The notes beneath the pieces were generated by a model that was given only the letters and a program-made list of their open reading frames with translations, was not told where the DNA came from and ran no database searches. A stretch of 7,887 nt of DNA, from NCBI GenBank assembly GCA_964567515.1, contig CAZMMW010000041.1, positions 1 through 7,887 of the forward strand, in the 5' to 3' direction. Shown in pieces: positions 1-6,068 of this stretch. This stretch comes from JBBIVB01 sp964567515 (GTDB taxonomy: Bacteria > Patescibacteriota > Patescibacteriia > Veblenbacterales > UBA10138). Numbering within the stretch: position 1 is the first letter of the stretch; every line of letters begins with the position of its first letter. The translations under genes and the position numbers were made by a program.

Positions 1-8
1 TAAATCAA

Positions 9-1130
9 TCATCTTTGCTGTTCATAAGGTGCTTGTCGCCCGTAATGTCGCGATAAATTCTGTATCATGCCAATAACTATTAAACTAGCCACTAAAGAAC
101 TTCCGCCGGTACTTAAAAAAGGTAAAGGTAGACCAACTACCGGCGCCAAACCTATATTCATACTAATATTCAATACCACTTGTACTAATAGCAAGCTACC
201 AAAACCACCCACCACCAATAAAGAAAAATCATCGCGTAAACGACGTATTAATCTAACTAATCTAAGAAAAATAATAAAATAGAGAAATAAAATTAAACTG
301 GAGCCAATCAATCCTAACTCTTCGGTAATACTAGCAAAAATAAAATCAGTTTGTTGTTCCGGTAAAAAATCCAGACGACTTTGTGTGCCCAAACCTAAAC
401 CGCGTCCAGTCAAACCGCCGGCACCAACTGCTATAATTGATTGAGTGACGTTGTAACCCTGCCCCAAAGGATCTAATCTAGGATTTAAAAATACCTCTAT
501 TCTGGCCCGTTGGTAATCTTTCAAACTAAACCAACCTATTAACAAAGTGATTATGACCAAACTACCAATAGTTAACCACCAAGTTAATTTCTTGGGTACC
601 ATAGCCAGCATGACTAGCCAAGATATAACCAATAAAGACGCCGAACCAAAATCTGGCTGATATAAAACTAAAGCCAAAGGTAATAATAAAATAAAAAAAC
701 TGCCAATGGTTTTTTTAAAATTCAGTGGCGCACCAACGTAAACTAAATAGGCAGCCAGACAAATTACTAAAAGTATCTTGACTATTTCAACTGGCTGAAA
801 ACTAAATTCGCCCCACACAAACCAACCTCTAGTGCCACGAATGGTATGACCTAAAATCAATACCAAAAATAATAAGATAACTGAAGCTAAATATAATAAT
901 TTAGACCAAGAACGGTACCACCGAAAATCTATTAGACTAATTAGGATTAGTAAAAATAAACCTAAACCAACACTGATTAATTGTTTGGCAAAAATCTGGC
1001 TACTCAATTCCCCCGCTTCATTTAAAGAACTAACATAATGGGAAATCAAGCCAATCAATAATAACAACAAAACGGCTGTCTGTAGCACCCAATCATAGTT
1101 TGCCCAAGCCTGCCAAAATTTAATTTTCAT
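9..1130 (-). CDS. rodA: RodA, SEDS-family peptidoglycan glycosyltransferase
   Basis: This is a 373-residue polytopic membrane protein, the usual length for RodA, which polymerises lipid II into glycan strands during cell elongation together with a class B penicillin-binding protein. About ten hydrophobic segments are visible. SEDS landmarks appear in order: RGTRGW (W103, matching the conserved Trp), FQPVEIVK (111-118), YQPDFGSA (157-164), FLNPRLDPLGQGYN (214-227), GTQSRLDFLPEQQTDF (248-263) and LPLPFLSTGGSS (334-345). D262 in the TDFIF motif corresponds to the catalytic Asp of the family. The GTQS...FLPE stretch favours RodA over FtsW, whose sequence there differs. The ATG at 1130 lies one base after the upstream stop and follows GAGG, so translation is probably coupled. 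The stop is TGA. One oddity is V114, where the family normally has Ser (FQPSE). No class B PBP gene is visible, but the window ends just past this stop. Confidence 0.95.
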   Translation of the reverse strand: MKIKFWQAWANYDWVLQTAVLLLLLIGLISHYVSSLNEAGELSSQIFAKQLISVGLGLFLLILISLIDFRWYRSWSKLLYLASVILLFLVLILGHTIRGTRGWFVWGEFSFQPVEIVKILLVICLAAYLVYVGAPLNFKKTIGSFFILLLPLALVLYQPDFGSASLLVISWLVMLAMVPKKLTWWLTIGSLVIITLLIGWFSLKDYQRARIEVFLNPRLDPLGQGYNVTQSIIAVGAGGLTGRGLGLGTQSRLDFLPEQQTDFIFASITEELGLIGSSLILFLYFIIFLRLVRLIRRLRDDFSLLVVGGFGSLLLVQVVLNISMNIGLAPVVGLPLPFLSTGGSSLVASLIVIGMIQNLSRHYGRQAPYEQQR

Positions 1131-1131
1131 A

Positions 1132-1138
1132 TTACCTC
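1132..1138 (-). promoter_or_regulatory. Stop/Shine-Dalgarno overlap that couples the upstream gene to rodA
   Basis: Read on the minus strand, the last codons of the upstream gene are TTG AGG TAA, then T, then the rodA ATG. GAGG (1138-1135) lies 4 nt before the ATG and is part of the upstream coding sequence. Ribosomes terminating on TAA are therefore placed on the rodA start. It is one of only two clear Shine-Dalgarno sequences in the window. Confidence 0.75.
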
Positions 1139-1986
1139 AACTTAAACACACTAGGATCTAGTACGTTCACCTCTGGTTTAATAATAGCATTAGTCAAACC
1201 AGATATAGCCTCTGTCCAATCAAATTGCAAACTCACGGTGGTATTAACATCCAGTGACTTTAATTCCCGAGCTGCTACCGCTCTTATCTGGTTACCGCTA
1301 GTCAAAACACTAATTACCCGAATATCCCAAAAACCATACAGACTATAATTAGTCAAATCAAAAGTTAAACGGGTACCAGTCACACGACCGTCGGTCAAAG
1401 TAAATAAGTCCTCAATTTTTTGATTGGCGACCGTAAAATCTGGCAAAGTAATTTCCTTTAAATTCTTAATACGATACCAACTGGTATTGGCTACTGACAA
1501 ACCAAGGGCGCTGCTAGGTATCTCATCCAAAGTGATATTAGTAGCCAGAATAAATTTTTCCTCACGAGGTAGTATAAAAGAACTTCCACTCACCTTCACT
1601 TGCCCCTTAACGGTAAAAGTATAGTCAAACTTACTCAGCGCATATTGTAAATTAGGATTTTTAACCTGTGCTACTAAATCATAGTTCTGGCCCACCGGTA
1701 CAGCTACCACACTCATAACCTCTACCTCTAAAGGTTTATTCTTTTCATGCCAGGCCTGATAATTAATTTGCGAACTGCTTAAACTTAATAACATTTCCTC
1801 GTAAGTCCGAGTGCCGGCTAAGTAACTCGCCCATTTTACTGAAGAATAACCAAAGGAAACTATGGCTACCACAATTAGGAAACCAATCAGCAGTTTCCGA
1901 AAAAATTTCTTATGCAAAAATAGCCAATAACCGAGTTTAAACCCCTGATCAGAATCAATGTTATCTATTGATGTATGTTTCAACAT
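1132..1986 (-). CDS. Bitopic envelope protein of unknown function, upstream of rodA
   Basis: I do not recognise a named family. The 284-residue product has a polar N-terminus of about 30 residues, one TM segment (about 31-49, with KKFFRK before it giving inside-N topology) and a large extracytoplasmic part. That part seems to hold two similar beta-rich modules, about 88-160 and 182-262. Each has a strand with a polar Asn turn (VAQVKNPNLQYAL; FDLTNYSLYGFWD), further strands and a threonine-rich closing strand. This resembles FxLYD or LEA14-type sandwiches, but by eye only. I chose the ATG at 1986 over an in-frame GTG at 1995. The GTG overlaps the weak GAG/GTGG ribosome-binding sequence, and the predicted transcript would leave it only about 5 nt of leader. 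The gene is first in an operon with rodA, one base apart. Its topology (short inside, one TM, large outside) matches many SEDS-associated proteins, so a role in wall elongation is a reasonable guess and no more. Confidence 0.85.
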   Translation of the reverse strand: MLKHTSIDNIDSDQGFKLGYWLFLHKKFFRKLLIGFLIVVAIVSFGYSSVKWASYLAGTRTYEEMLLSLSSSQINYQAWHEKNKPLEVEVMSVVAVPVGQNYDLVAQVKNPNLQYALSKFDYTFTVKGQVKVSGSSFILPREEKFILATNITLDEIPSSALGLSVANTSWYRIKNLKEITLPDFTVANQKIEDLFTLTDGRVTGTRLTFDLTNYSLYGFWDIRVISVLTSGNQIRAVAARELKSLDVNTTVSLQFDWTEAISGLTNAIIKPEVNVLDPSVFKLR

Positions 1987-2006
1987 ATATACCACTCTAT
2001 AAGTTT

Positions 2007-2015
2007 ATTGTAACA
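2007..2015 (-). promoter_or_regulatory. Extended -10 promoter for the rodA operon
   Basis: On the minus strand this reads TGTTACAAT, an extended -10 (TG-N-TACAAT, one mismatch to TATAAT). No good -35 is present; the best 17-bp-spaced hexamer is GTTACT. Transcription would begin near position 2000, leaving about 14 nt of leader before the ATG at 1986, which supports that start over the GTG at 1995. Confidence 0.55.
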
Positions 2016-2035
2016 TATCAATTCTCTTTAGTAAC

Positions 2036-2062
2036 CACGGCTAGAAAAATTAGCTAACCGTG
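2036..2062. repeat. Inverted repeat between the divergent promoters, possible operator
   Basis: CACGGCTAG (2036-2044) and CTAACCGTG (2054-2062) form an inverted repeat with 8 of 9 positions paired around a 9-base AT-rich centre. It lies between the two outward-facing -10 boxes, and its right arm ends on the TG of the plus-strand extended -10. No T-run follows, so it does not look like a terminator. A repressor or activator site serving both directions would fit, but the regulator is unknown. Confidence 0.45.
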
Positions 2063-2069
2063 TTATAAT
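2061..2069 (+). promoter_or_regulatory. Perfect extended -10 promoter for the small membrane protein gene
   Basis: TGTTATAAT is a consensus extended -10. The position for a -35 at 17-bp spacing (2041-2046, CTAGAA) matches TTGACA poorly and overlaps the left arm of the inverted repeat. Transcription should start near 2076, giving about 23 nt of leader before the ATG at 2099. Confidence 0.65.
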
Positions 2070-2098
2070 TAAAATAGCTTACTATTTATATCAAAAAT

Positions 2099-2398
2099 AT
2101 GTATCTAGAAACCTCTAAAGATATTCTCAATATCTCTCTATCTATCTCCGCTTTCGGACTAGCTTTTATTTTGGGATGGATTTTAATTTACTTTTTATTA
2201 ATTATCAGGCGTTTAGCTAACCTGGTATCAAGTATAGATGAAAGATTGCGGGTTTTGGATAATCTGTTTCATACTGTCAAAGATAAACTAGAACACTCAG
2301 TTTCTACTTTTTCCATTATGGCTCTAGGAATTAAAGAATTGGTAACTTATTTTATTGAGAAAAAAATGGATAAGAAAAGCGGGATCGGAAAAAAATAA
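2099..2398 (+). CDS. Small one-TM protein with amphipathic helix, patescibacterial conserved hypothetical
   Basis: This 99-residue product starts MYLETSKDIL, has one TM segment (about 13-36), then a long amphipathic or coiled-coil helix (about 37-70) with regular hydrophobic spacing (LANLVSSIDERLRVLDNLF). A second hydrophobic patch follows (about 71-86), then a very basic tail (EKKMDKKSGIGKK). From memory, patescibacterial genomes commonly carry a gene of this size with the same TSKDIL start and a KDKIEHSAS-like stretch, here KDKLEHSVS at 61-69. No function is known to me. The layout resembles DUF948-type membrane-anchored helical proteins but is too generic to assign. The ATG at 2099 has no Shine-Dalgarno; it is preferred because the promoter leaves a 23-nt leader and no earlier in-frame start fits. 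It diverges from the rodA operon, so an envelope role is possible. Confidence 0.85.
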   Translation: MYLETSKDILNISLSISAFGLAFILGWILIYFLLIIRRLANLVSSIDERLRVLDNLFHTVKDKLEHSVSTFSIMALGIKELVTYFIEKKMDKKSGIGKK

Positions 2399-2459
2399 TA
2401 AACTTACATAAATAATTCACCTATATCATAATTTAGGTAGGTATCAATATAAAAACCAA

Positions 2460-2499
2460 ACCACAACTCAATGATCTATCCCACTGGTGGTGCTTTTTT
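2460..2499. terminator. Weak terminator-like hairpin between the small membrane gene and dnaE
   Basis: ACCAC (2460-2464) pairs with GTGGT (2487-2491), followed by GC and a six-T run (2494-2499). An A-run before the left arm can also pair with the T-run, and it gives a T-run when read on the other strand. The stem has only 5 bp and the loop 22 nt, so folding is doubtful. Position, after the stop at 2398 and before dnaE, is the main argument. Confidence 0.3.
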
Positions 2500-2514
2500 A
2501 TAAACTCAAAATTT

Positions 2515-2520
2515 GATAAT
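2515..2520 (+). promoter_or_regulatory. Candidate -10 box for dnaE
   Basis: GATAAT matches TATAAT at five of six positions and would start transcription close to 2527, only about 9 nt before the dnaE ATG. No recognisable -35 precedes it. An alternative is TATAAA at 2499-2504, 37 nt before the ATG, which overlaps the T-run of the putative terminator. Neither choice is secure. Confidence 0.3.
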
Positions 2521-2535
2521 ATATAGTTGACTTTT

Positions 2536-5500
2536 ATGTCCAAATTTACTCATCTCCATGTCCATTCTCACTATTCTCTATTGGACGGCTTGCCTAAAAT
2601 ACCGGATTTAATTGCTTATGTTAAAAGTTTAGAGCAAGAAGCGTTAGCAATTACTGATCATGGCACTTTATATGGTGCCGTAGAATTTTATAAAGAAGCT
2701 AAGGCGCAAAATATCAAACCTATTATTGGTGTGGAGGCTTATCTGGCACCGCGTGGTTTAAAAGACAAACAAGCTAAAATTGATGACAGGGTTTCACATT
2801 TAATTCTACTAGCCAAAGATCAAACTGGTTATAAAAATCTACTCCAACTAATAAGCCTGGCTCACCTAGAAGGATTTTATTATAAACCAAGGATTGACTT
2901 GAAAGTACTGCGAGAACATAGCGAGGGTTTAATTATTCTCTCTGGCTGTCTTAAAGGAGCTGTTCCCCAGGCCTTATTACAAAATGATACAAAAAGAGCC
3001 AAAGAACTGGTACAACACTTGGCTTCGTTAGTTAAACCTGGCGACTTTTATTTAGAAATCCAACCCCATCCAGAATTAGCAGAACAAATTAAGGTGAATC
3101 AATTGCTAAAACAACTAAGCCAAGAAGTAGGTCTACCCCTAGTAGCTACCAATGATGTACACTACTTAAAACTAGAAGATAATGAAGCACAAGATATTTT
3201 AGTCTGCATTCAAACTGGCAGAAGAGTTAATGAAACAGACCGTTTAGATATGCGAGGAATTGATAACTCATTAAAAAGCGAACAACAAATGATTGCTGCT
3301 TTACCTGATTTTGTGGAAGCTGTTTACCAAACACAAGAGATAGTAACAAAAATTGACTTGGAACTTACTCTGGGTAAAAGATACTTCCCTACTTACCCCA
3401 CTCCTCGCGGAGAAACCCCGGAAGCTTACTTACGATTGCTGACTGAAGAAGGTTTAACAAAACATTATACCAGCGGCGTGGAAGAACAAATCAGAGAGCG
3501 TTTAGAATATGAACTGCAAATCATCATGGGTAAAGGTTATGCCAGTTATTTCTTGGTGGTAGCCGACTTTGTAAATTGGGCCAGACAACATGATATTATT
3601 GCTACTACTCGTGGCTCGGCTGCTGGTTCTTTGGTTTCTTATCTAATAGGTATTACTACAATCAACCCCTTAGAATATAGGTTACCTTTTGAAAGATTCT
3701 TAAATCCCCAACGACCCAGCCCACCTGATATTGATATGGATTTTGCTGATAACAGACGTGATGAAGTTATTAGTTACGTCACGGCTAAATATGGCTCTAA
3801 TCGTGTCGCCCAGATTGTTACTTTCGGTACAATGATGGCTAGAGCAGCCGTACGTGATGTGGGTAGAGCTTTGGGCTATCCTTATAACCAATGTGACCGC
3901 CTTGCCAAGATGATACCTTTTGGTCATCAGGGTTTTCCTATGACTATTGAACGGGCGATGAAGGAAAATCAAGAGTTAAAAAATTTATATGATGAAGATC
4001 CTGAAGTTACGCGTCTGCTTACTTTGGCGCAAAAAGTAGAAGGCTGTGTCCGGCACGCTTCAGTACACGCCGCTGGTATGGTTATTGCCCCTACTCCTTT
4101 AACTGATTACTTGCCTCTACAGTTAGATGTTGACGGTCAACATATTATCACACAATTTGATATGGGTTCTTGCGAAGATGTTGGTTTGGTTAAAATGGAT
4201 TTCTTGGGCATTAGAAATTTAAGTATCCTAGGTAGCGCTGTGGAAATCATTAATAAAATTAAGGGTATAAAAATTGACCTAGAAAAAATTCCCTTAAATG
4301 ATGAGAAATCTTACGCTTTGCTATCTGCCGGTAATACTATGGGAGTTTTTCAACTCTCCAGCTCTGGTATGACTAAATATTTAACTGAACTTAGACCAAA
4401 CTCCATTTTTGATATTATGGCTATAGTGGCTTTATACCGACCCGGACCTATTAATTCTATTCCCGACTTTATTCAGCGCAAACATAATCCTAAACTGATT
4501 AAATATTTAGATGACCGGCTGCAAGATATCTTAAATTCTTCTTATGGTATTATCACTTATCAAGACGATGTATTATTAATTGCTATTGCTTTAGCTGGCT
4601 ATACTTGGGAAGAGGCAGATAAACTACGCAAAGCTATCGGCAAAAAAATACCCAAGGAAATGGCTAGACAAAAAGAAAAATTTATTTCCGGCTGTATCAC
4701 TAATGGACTATCAGAAAAAAAAGCCATCACTTTATGGCAACTAATCGAACCTTTTGCGGCTTACGGTTTTAATAAATCCCATGCCGCTTCTTATGCTATT
4801 GTGGCTTATCAAACGGCTTATTTAAAAGCTAACTATCCGGTAGAATTCATGGCTGCTCTGATGACTGCGGAAAGTGATGATTTAGAAAAAATTTCAGCAG
4901 CAGTAACAGAATGTGAAAAAATGAATATTCAAGTATTGCCACCTGATATTAATCAAAGTTTAACTAATTTTACAGTGGTCACAGATAGGGAAATAAGATT
5001 TGGTTTGAATGCTATTAAAAATCTAGGAGAACAAGTGGCTATGACTATTATTACTGAACGCAAAGAACACGGTCCTTATACTTCACTGGAAGATTTCTTG
5101 CAACGTACTGCCAGACGGGAGGTCACTAAAAAATCTTTAGAAAGTTTGATTAAAGCTGGCACCTTAGATAGTTTACATAACAATCGCCGGCAATTATTAG
5201 ATTCTATTGATACCTTAACTTCTTACGCCAGAGACAAACAACATCTAAGTAATAGCCTCCAGCATAGTTTATTCAACCAAGATAGTAACTTATTGTCACC
5301 TAAACTTATACTCGAACCAGCACCGCCAACAAGTCGAGAAGATAAATTGGTTTGGGAAAAAGAGGTGCTGGGTCTTTACGTTACTGAACATCCTTTTGGT
5401 GAAATCATCAAACAATTGGATAAATATTTTATTGCCGCCAGCCAAATCACCAAGATACCTGATGGAAAAATCATTATAACCGGTGGTATTATTAATCAAA

Positions 5501-5994
5501 TTAAACAAATAACTACTAAAAAAGGTGACCCCATGGCCTTTGTAACCTTAGAAGACATTACTGGTTCACAAGAAGTAGTTGTCTTCCCTGATATTTTTAA
5601 AAATAACCGTGCCTGCTGGCAAGAAGACAATTTGATATTAACCAAAAGTAAAGTATCACACCGTAATGGAGAAATAAAAGCTATTATCGAAAAAGTGATC
5701 TTAATTGAAGATACCGAAAAAATTAACTATTATCTATCACAATTAAATAATAACCGCCAGATCCTCTCTGCTCCAGTAAAATTAACTGATAAAAAAATCA
5801 TCAATTTAACAGCTAAAATTGATAACCAGTTGATGGCAGAATTGAAAAAAATCTTACTCTCATCTCCTGGCGAAACCACAATAGCGTTTCTTGTACCAAC
5901 ATCTTCTGGTTTTAAACAGATTATCACTCCTTATAAAATTAAAATCACTCCGGAGATTGAAGACCAAATACAAAAAATCATTAACCCGATTTAA
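2536..5994 (+). CDS. dnaE: DNA polymerase III alpha subunit
   Basis: This is the replicative polymerase catalytic subunit, 1152 residues from the chosen ATG, close to the 1160 of E. coli DnaE. The N-terminal PHP domain (about 5-215) keeps its metal-ligand motifs: HLHVHSH (6-12), ITDHG (39-43), GVEAY (E67), SHLILL (H88), SGC (136-138), LEIQPH (H178) and ATNDVHY (204-210). The palm has PDIDMDF with D398 and D400, and VKMDFLG with D555, matching the E. coli catalytic Asp triad. RGSAAGS (359-365), SVHAAGM (509-515) and YGFNKSHAASYA (743 onward) follow. QHSLF (909-913) fits the internal beta-clamp motif, and an OB fold lies at about 979-1055. A TTG at 2527 is in frame, but MSKFTHLHVHS from the ATG is the normal N-terminus. 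No Shine-Dalgarno is visible. QLSSSGM (606-612) replaces the usual QLES-x-GM; I recall similar changes in patescibacterial DnaE. No intein or frameshift is present. Confidence 0.97.
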   Translation: MSKFTHLHVHSHYSLLDGLPKIPDLIAYVKSLEQEALAITDHGTLYGAVEFYKEAKAQNIKPIIGVEAYLAPRGLKDKQAKIDDRVSHLILLAKDQTGYKNLLQLISLAHLEGFYYKPRIDLKVLREHSEGLIILSGCLKGAVPQALLQNDTKRAKELVQHLASLVKPGDFYLEIQPHPELAEQIKVNQLLKQLSQEVGLPLVATNDVHYLKLEDNEAQDILVCIQTGRRVNETDRLDMRGIDNSLKSEQQMIAALPDFVEAVYQTQEIVTKIDLELTLGKRYFPTYPTPRGETPEAYLRLLTEEGLTKHYTSGVEEQIRERLEYELQIIMGKGYASYFLVVADFVNWARQHDIIATTRGSAAGSLVSYLIGITTINPLEYRLPFERFLNPQRPSPPDIDMDFADNRRDEVISYVTAKYGSNRVAQIVTFGTMMARAAVRDVGRALGYPYNQCDRLAKMIPFGHQGFPMTIERAMKENQELKNLYDEDPEVTRLLTLAQKVEGCVRHASVHAAGMVIAPTPLTDYLPLQLDVDGQHIITQFDMGSCEDVGLVKMDFLGIRNLSILGSAVEIINKIKGIKIDLEKIPLNDEKSYALLSAGNTMGVFQLSSSGMTKYLTELRPNSIFDIMAIVALYRPGPINSIPDFIQRKHNPKLIKYLDDRLQDILNSSYGIITYQDDVLLIAIALAGYTWEEADKLRKAIGKKIPKEMARQKEKFISGCITNGLSEKKAITLWQLIEPFAAYGFNKSHAASYAIVAYQTAYLKANYPVEFMAALMTAESDDLEKISAAVTECEKMNIQVLPPDINQSLTNFTVVTDREIRFGLNAIKNLGEQVAMTIITERKEHGPYTSLEDFLQRTARREVTKKSLESLIKAGTLDSLHNNRRQLLDSIDTLTSYARDKQHLSNSLQHSLFNQDSNLLSPKLILEPAPPTSREDKLVWEKEVLGLYVTEHPFGEIIKQLDKYFIAASQITKIPDGKIIITGGIINQIKQITTKKGDPMAFVTLEDITGSQEVVVFPDIFKNNRACWQEDNLILTKSKVSHRNGEIKAIIEKVILIEDTEKINYYLSQLNNNRQILSAPVKLTDKKIINLTAKIDNQLMAELKKILLSSPGETTIAFLVPTSSGFKQIITPYKIKITPEIEDQIQKIINPI

Positions 5995-6010
5995 TGAGAT
6001 AACGATCTTG

Positions 6011-6039
6011 TTGACTATTCAGAATGATTTTGGTATACT
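6011..6039 (+). promoter_or_regulatory. Near-consensus sigma70-type promoter for the baseplate J-like gene
   Basis: TTGACT (6011-6016) and TATACT (6034-6039) are separated by exactly 17 bp, and TG at 6031-6032 makes the -10 extended. Each hexamer matches its consensus at five of six positions. Transcription should start near 6046, 23 nt before the ATG at 6069. This is the strongest promoter in the window and suggests the two downstream genes are expressed independently of dnaE. Confidence 0.75.
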
Positions 6040-6068
6040 TAAACCGCTTCACTATTAACTAAAAATAT

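Noticed and set aside
9..11. Alternative genetic code (TGA as Gly)
   Set aside because: rodA ends at TGA at the normal length for the family, no gene has an internal TGA, and TAA and TAG are also used as stops.
1987..1995. GTG start for the rodA-linked protein
   Set aside because: It overlaps the only ribosome-binding-like sequence, and the predicted promoter leaves almost no leader. The ATG at 1986 fits better.
2471..2503. Ten-codon reading frame before dnaE, considered as a leader peptide
   Set aside because: It has no Shine-Dalgarno, no run of regulatory codons, and overlaps the possible hairpin; nothing supports translation.
2527..2535. TTG codon extending dnaE upstream by three codons
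   Set aside because: The ATG at 2536 gives the typical MSKFTHLHVHS N-terminus. The TTG has no Shine-Dalgarno and sits about where transcription may begin.
3700..3972. Open reading frame antisense to dnaE
   Set aside because: It lies wholly within conserved palm-domain coding sequence and its translation shows no recognisable protein features; it is a shadow of dnaE. The same applies to the other antisense frames in dnaE, in the baseplate J-like gene and in rodA.
5978..5997. Perfect 7-bp inverted repeat TCATTAA/TTAATGA around the dnaE stop codon, considered as a terminator
   Set aside because: The stem is almost all A-T and no T-run follows, so it is unlikely to terminate transcription; it may be chance in AT-rich DNA.
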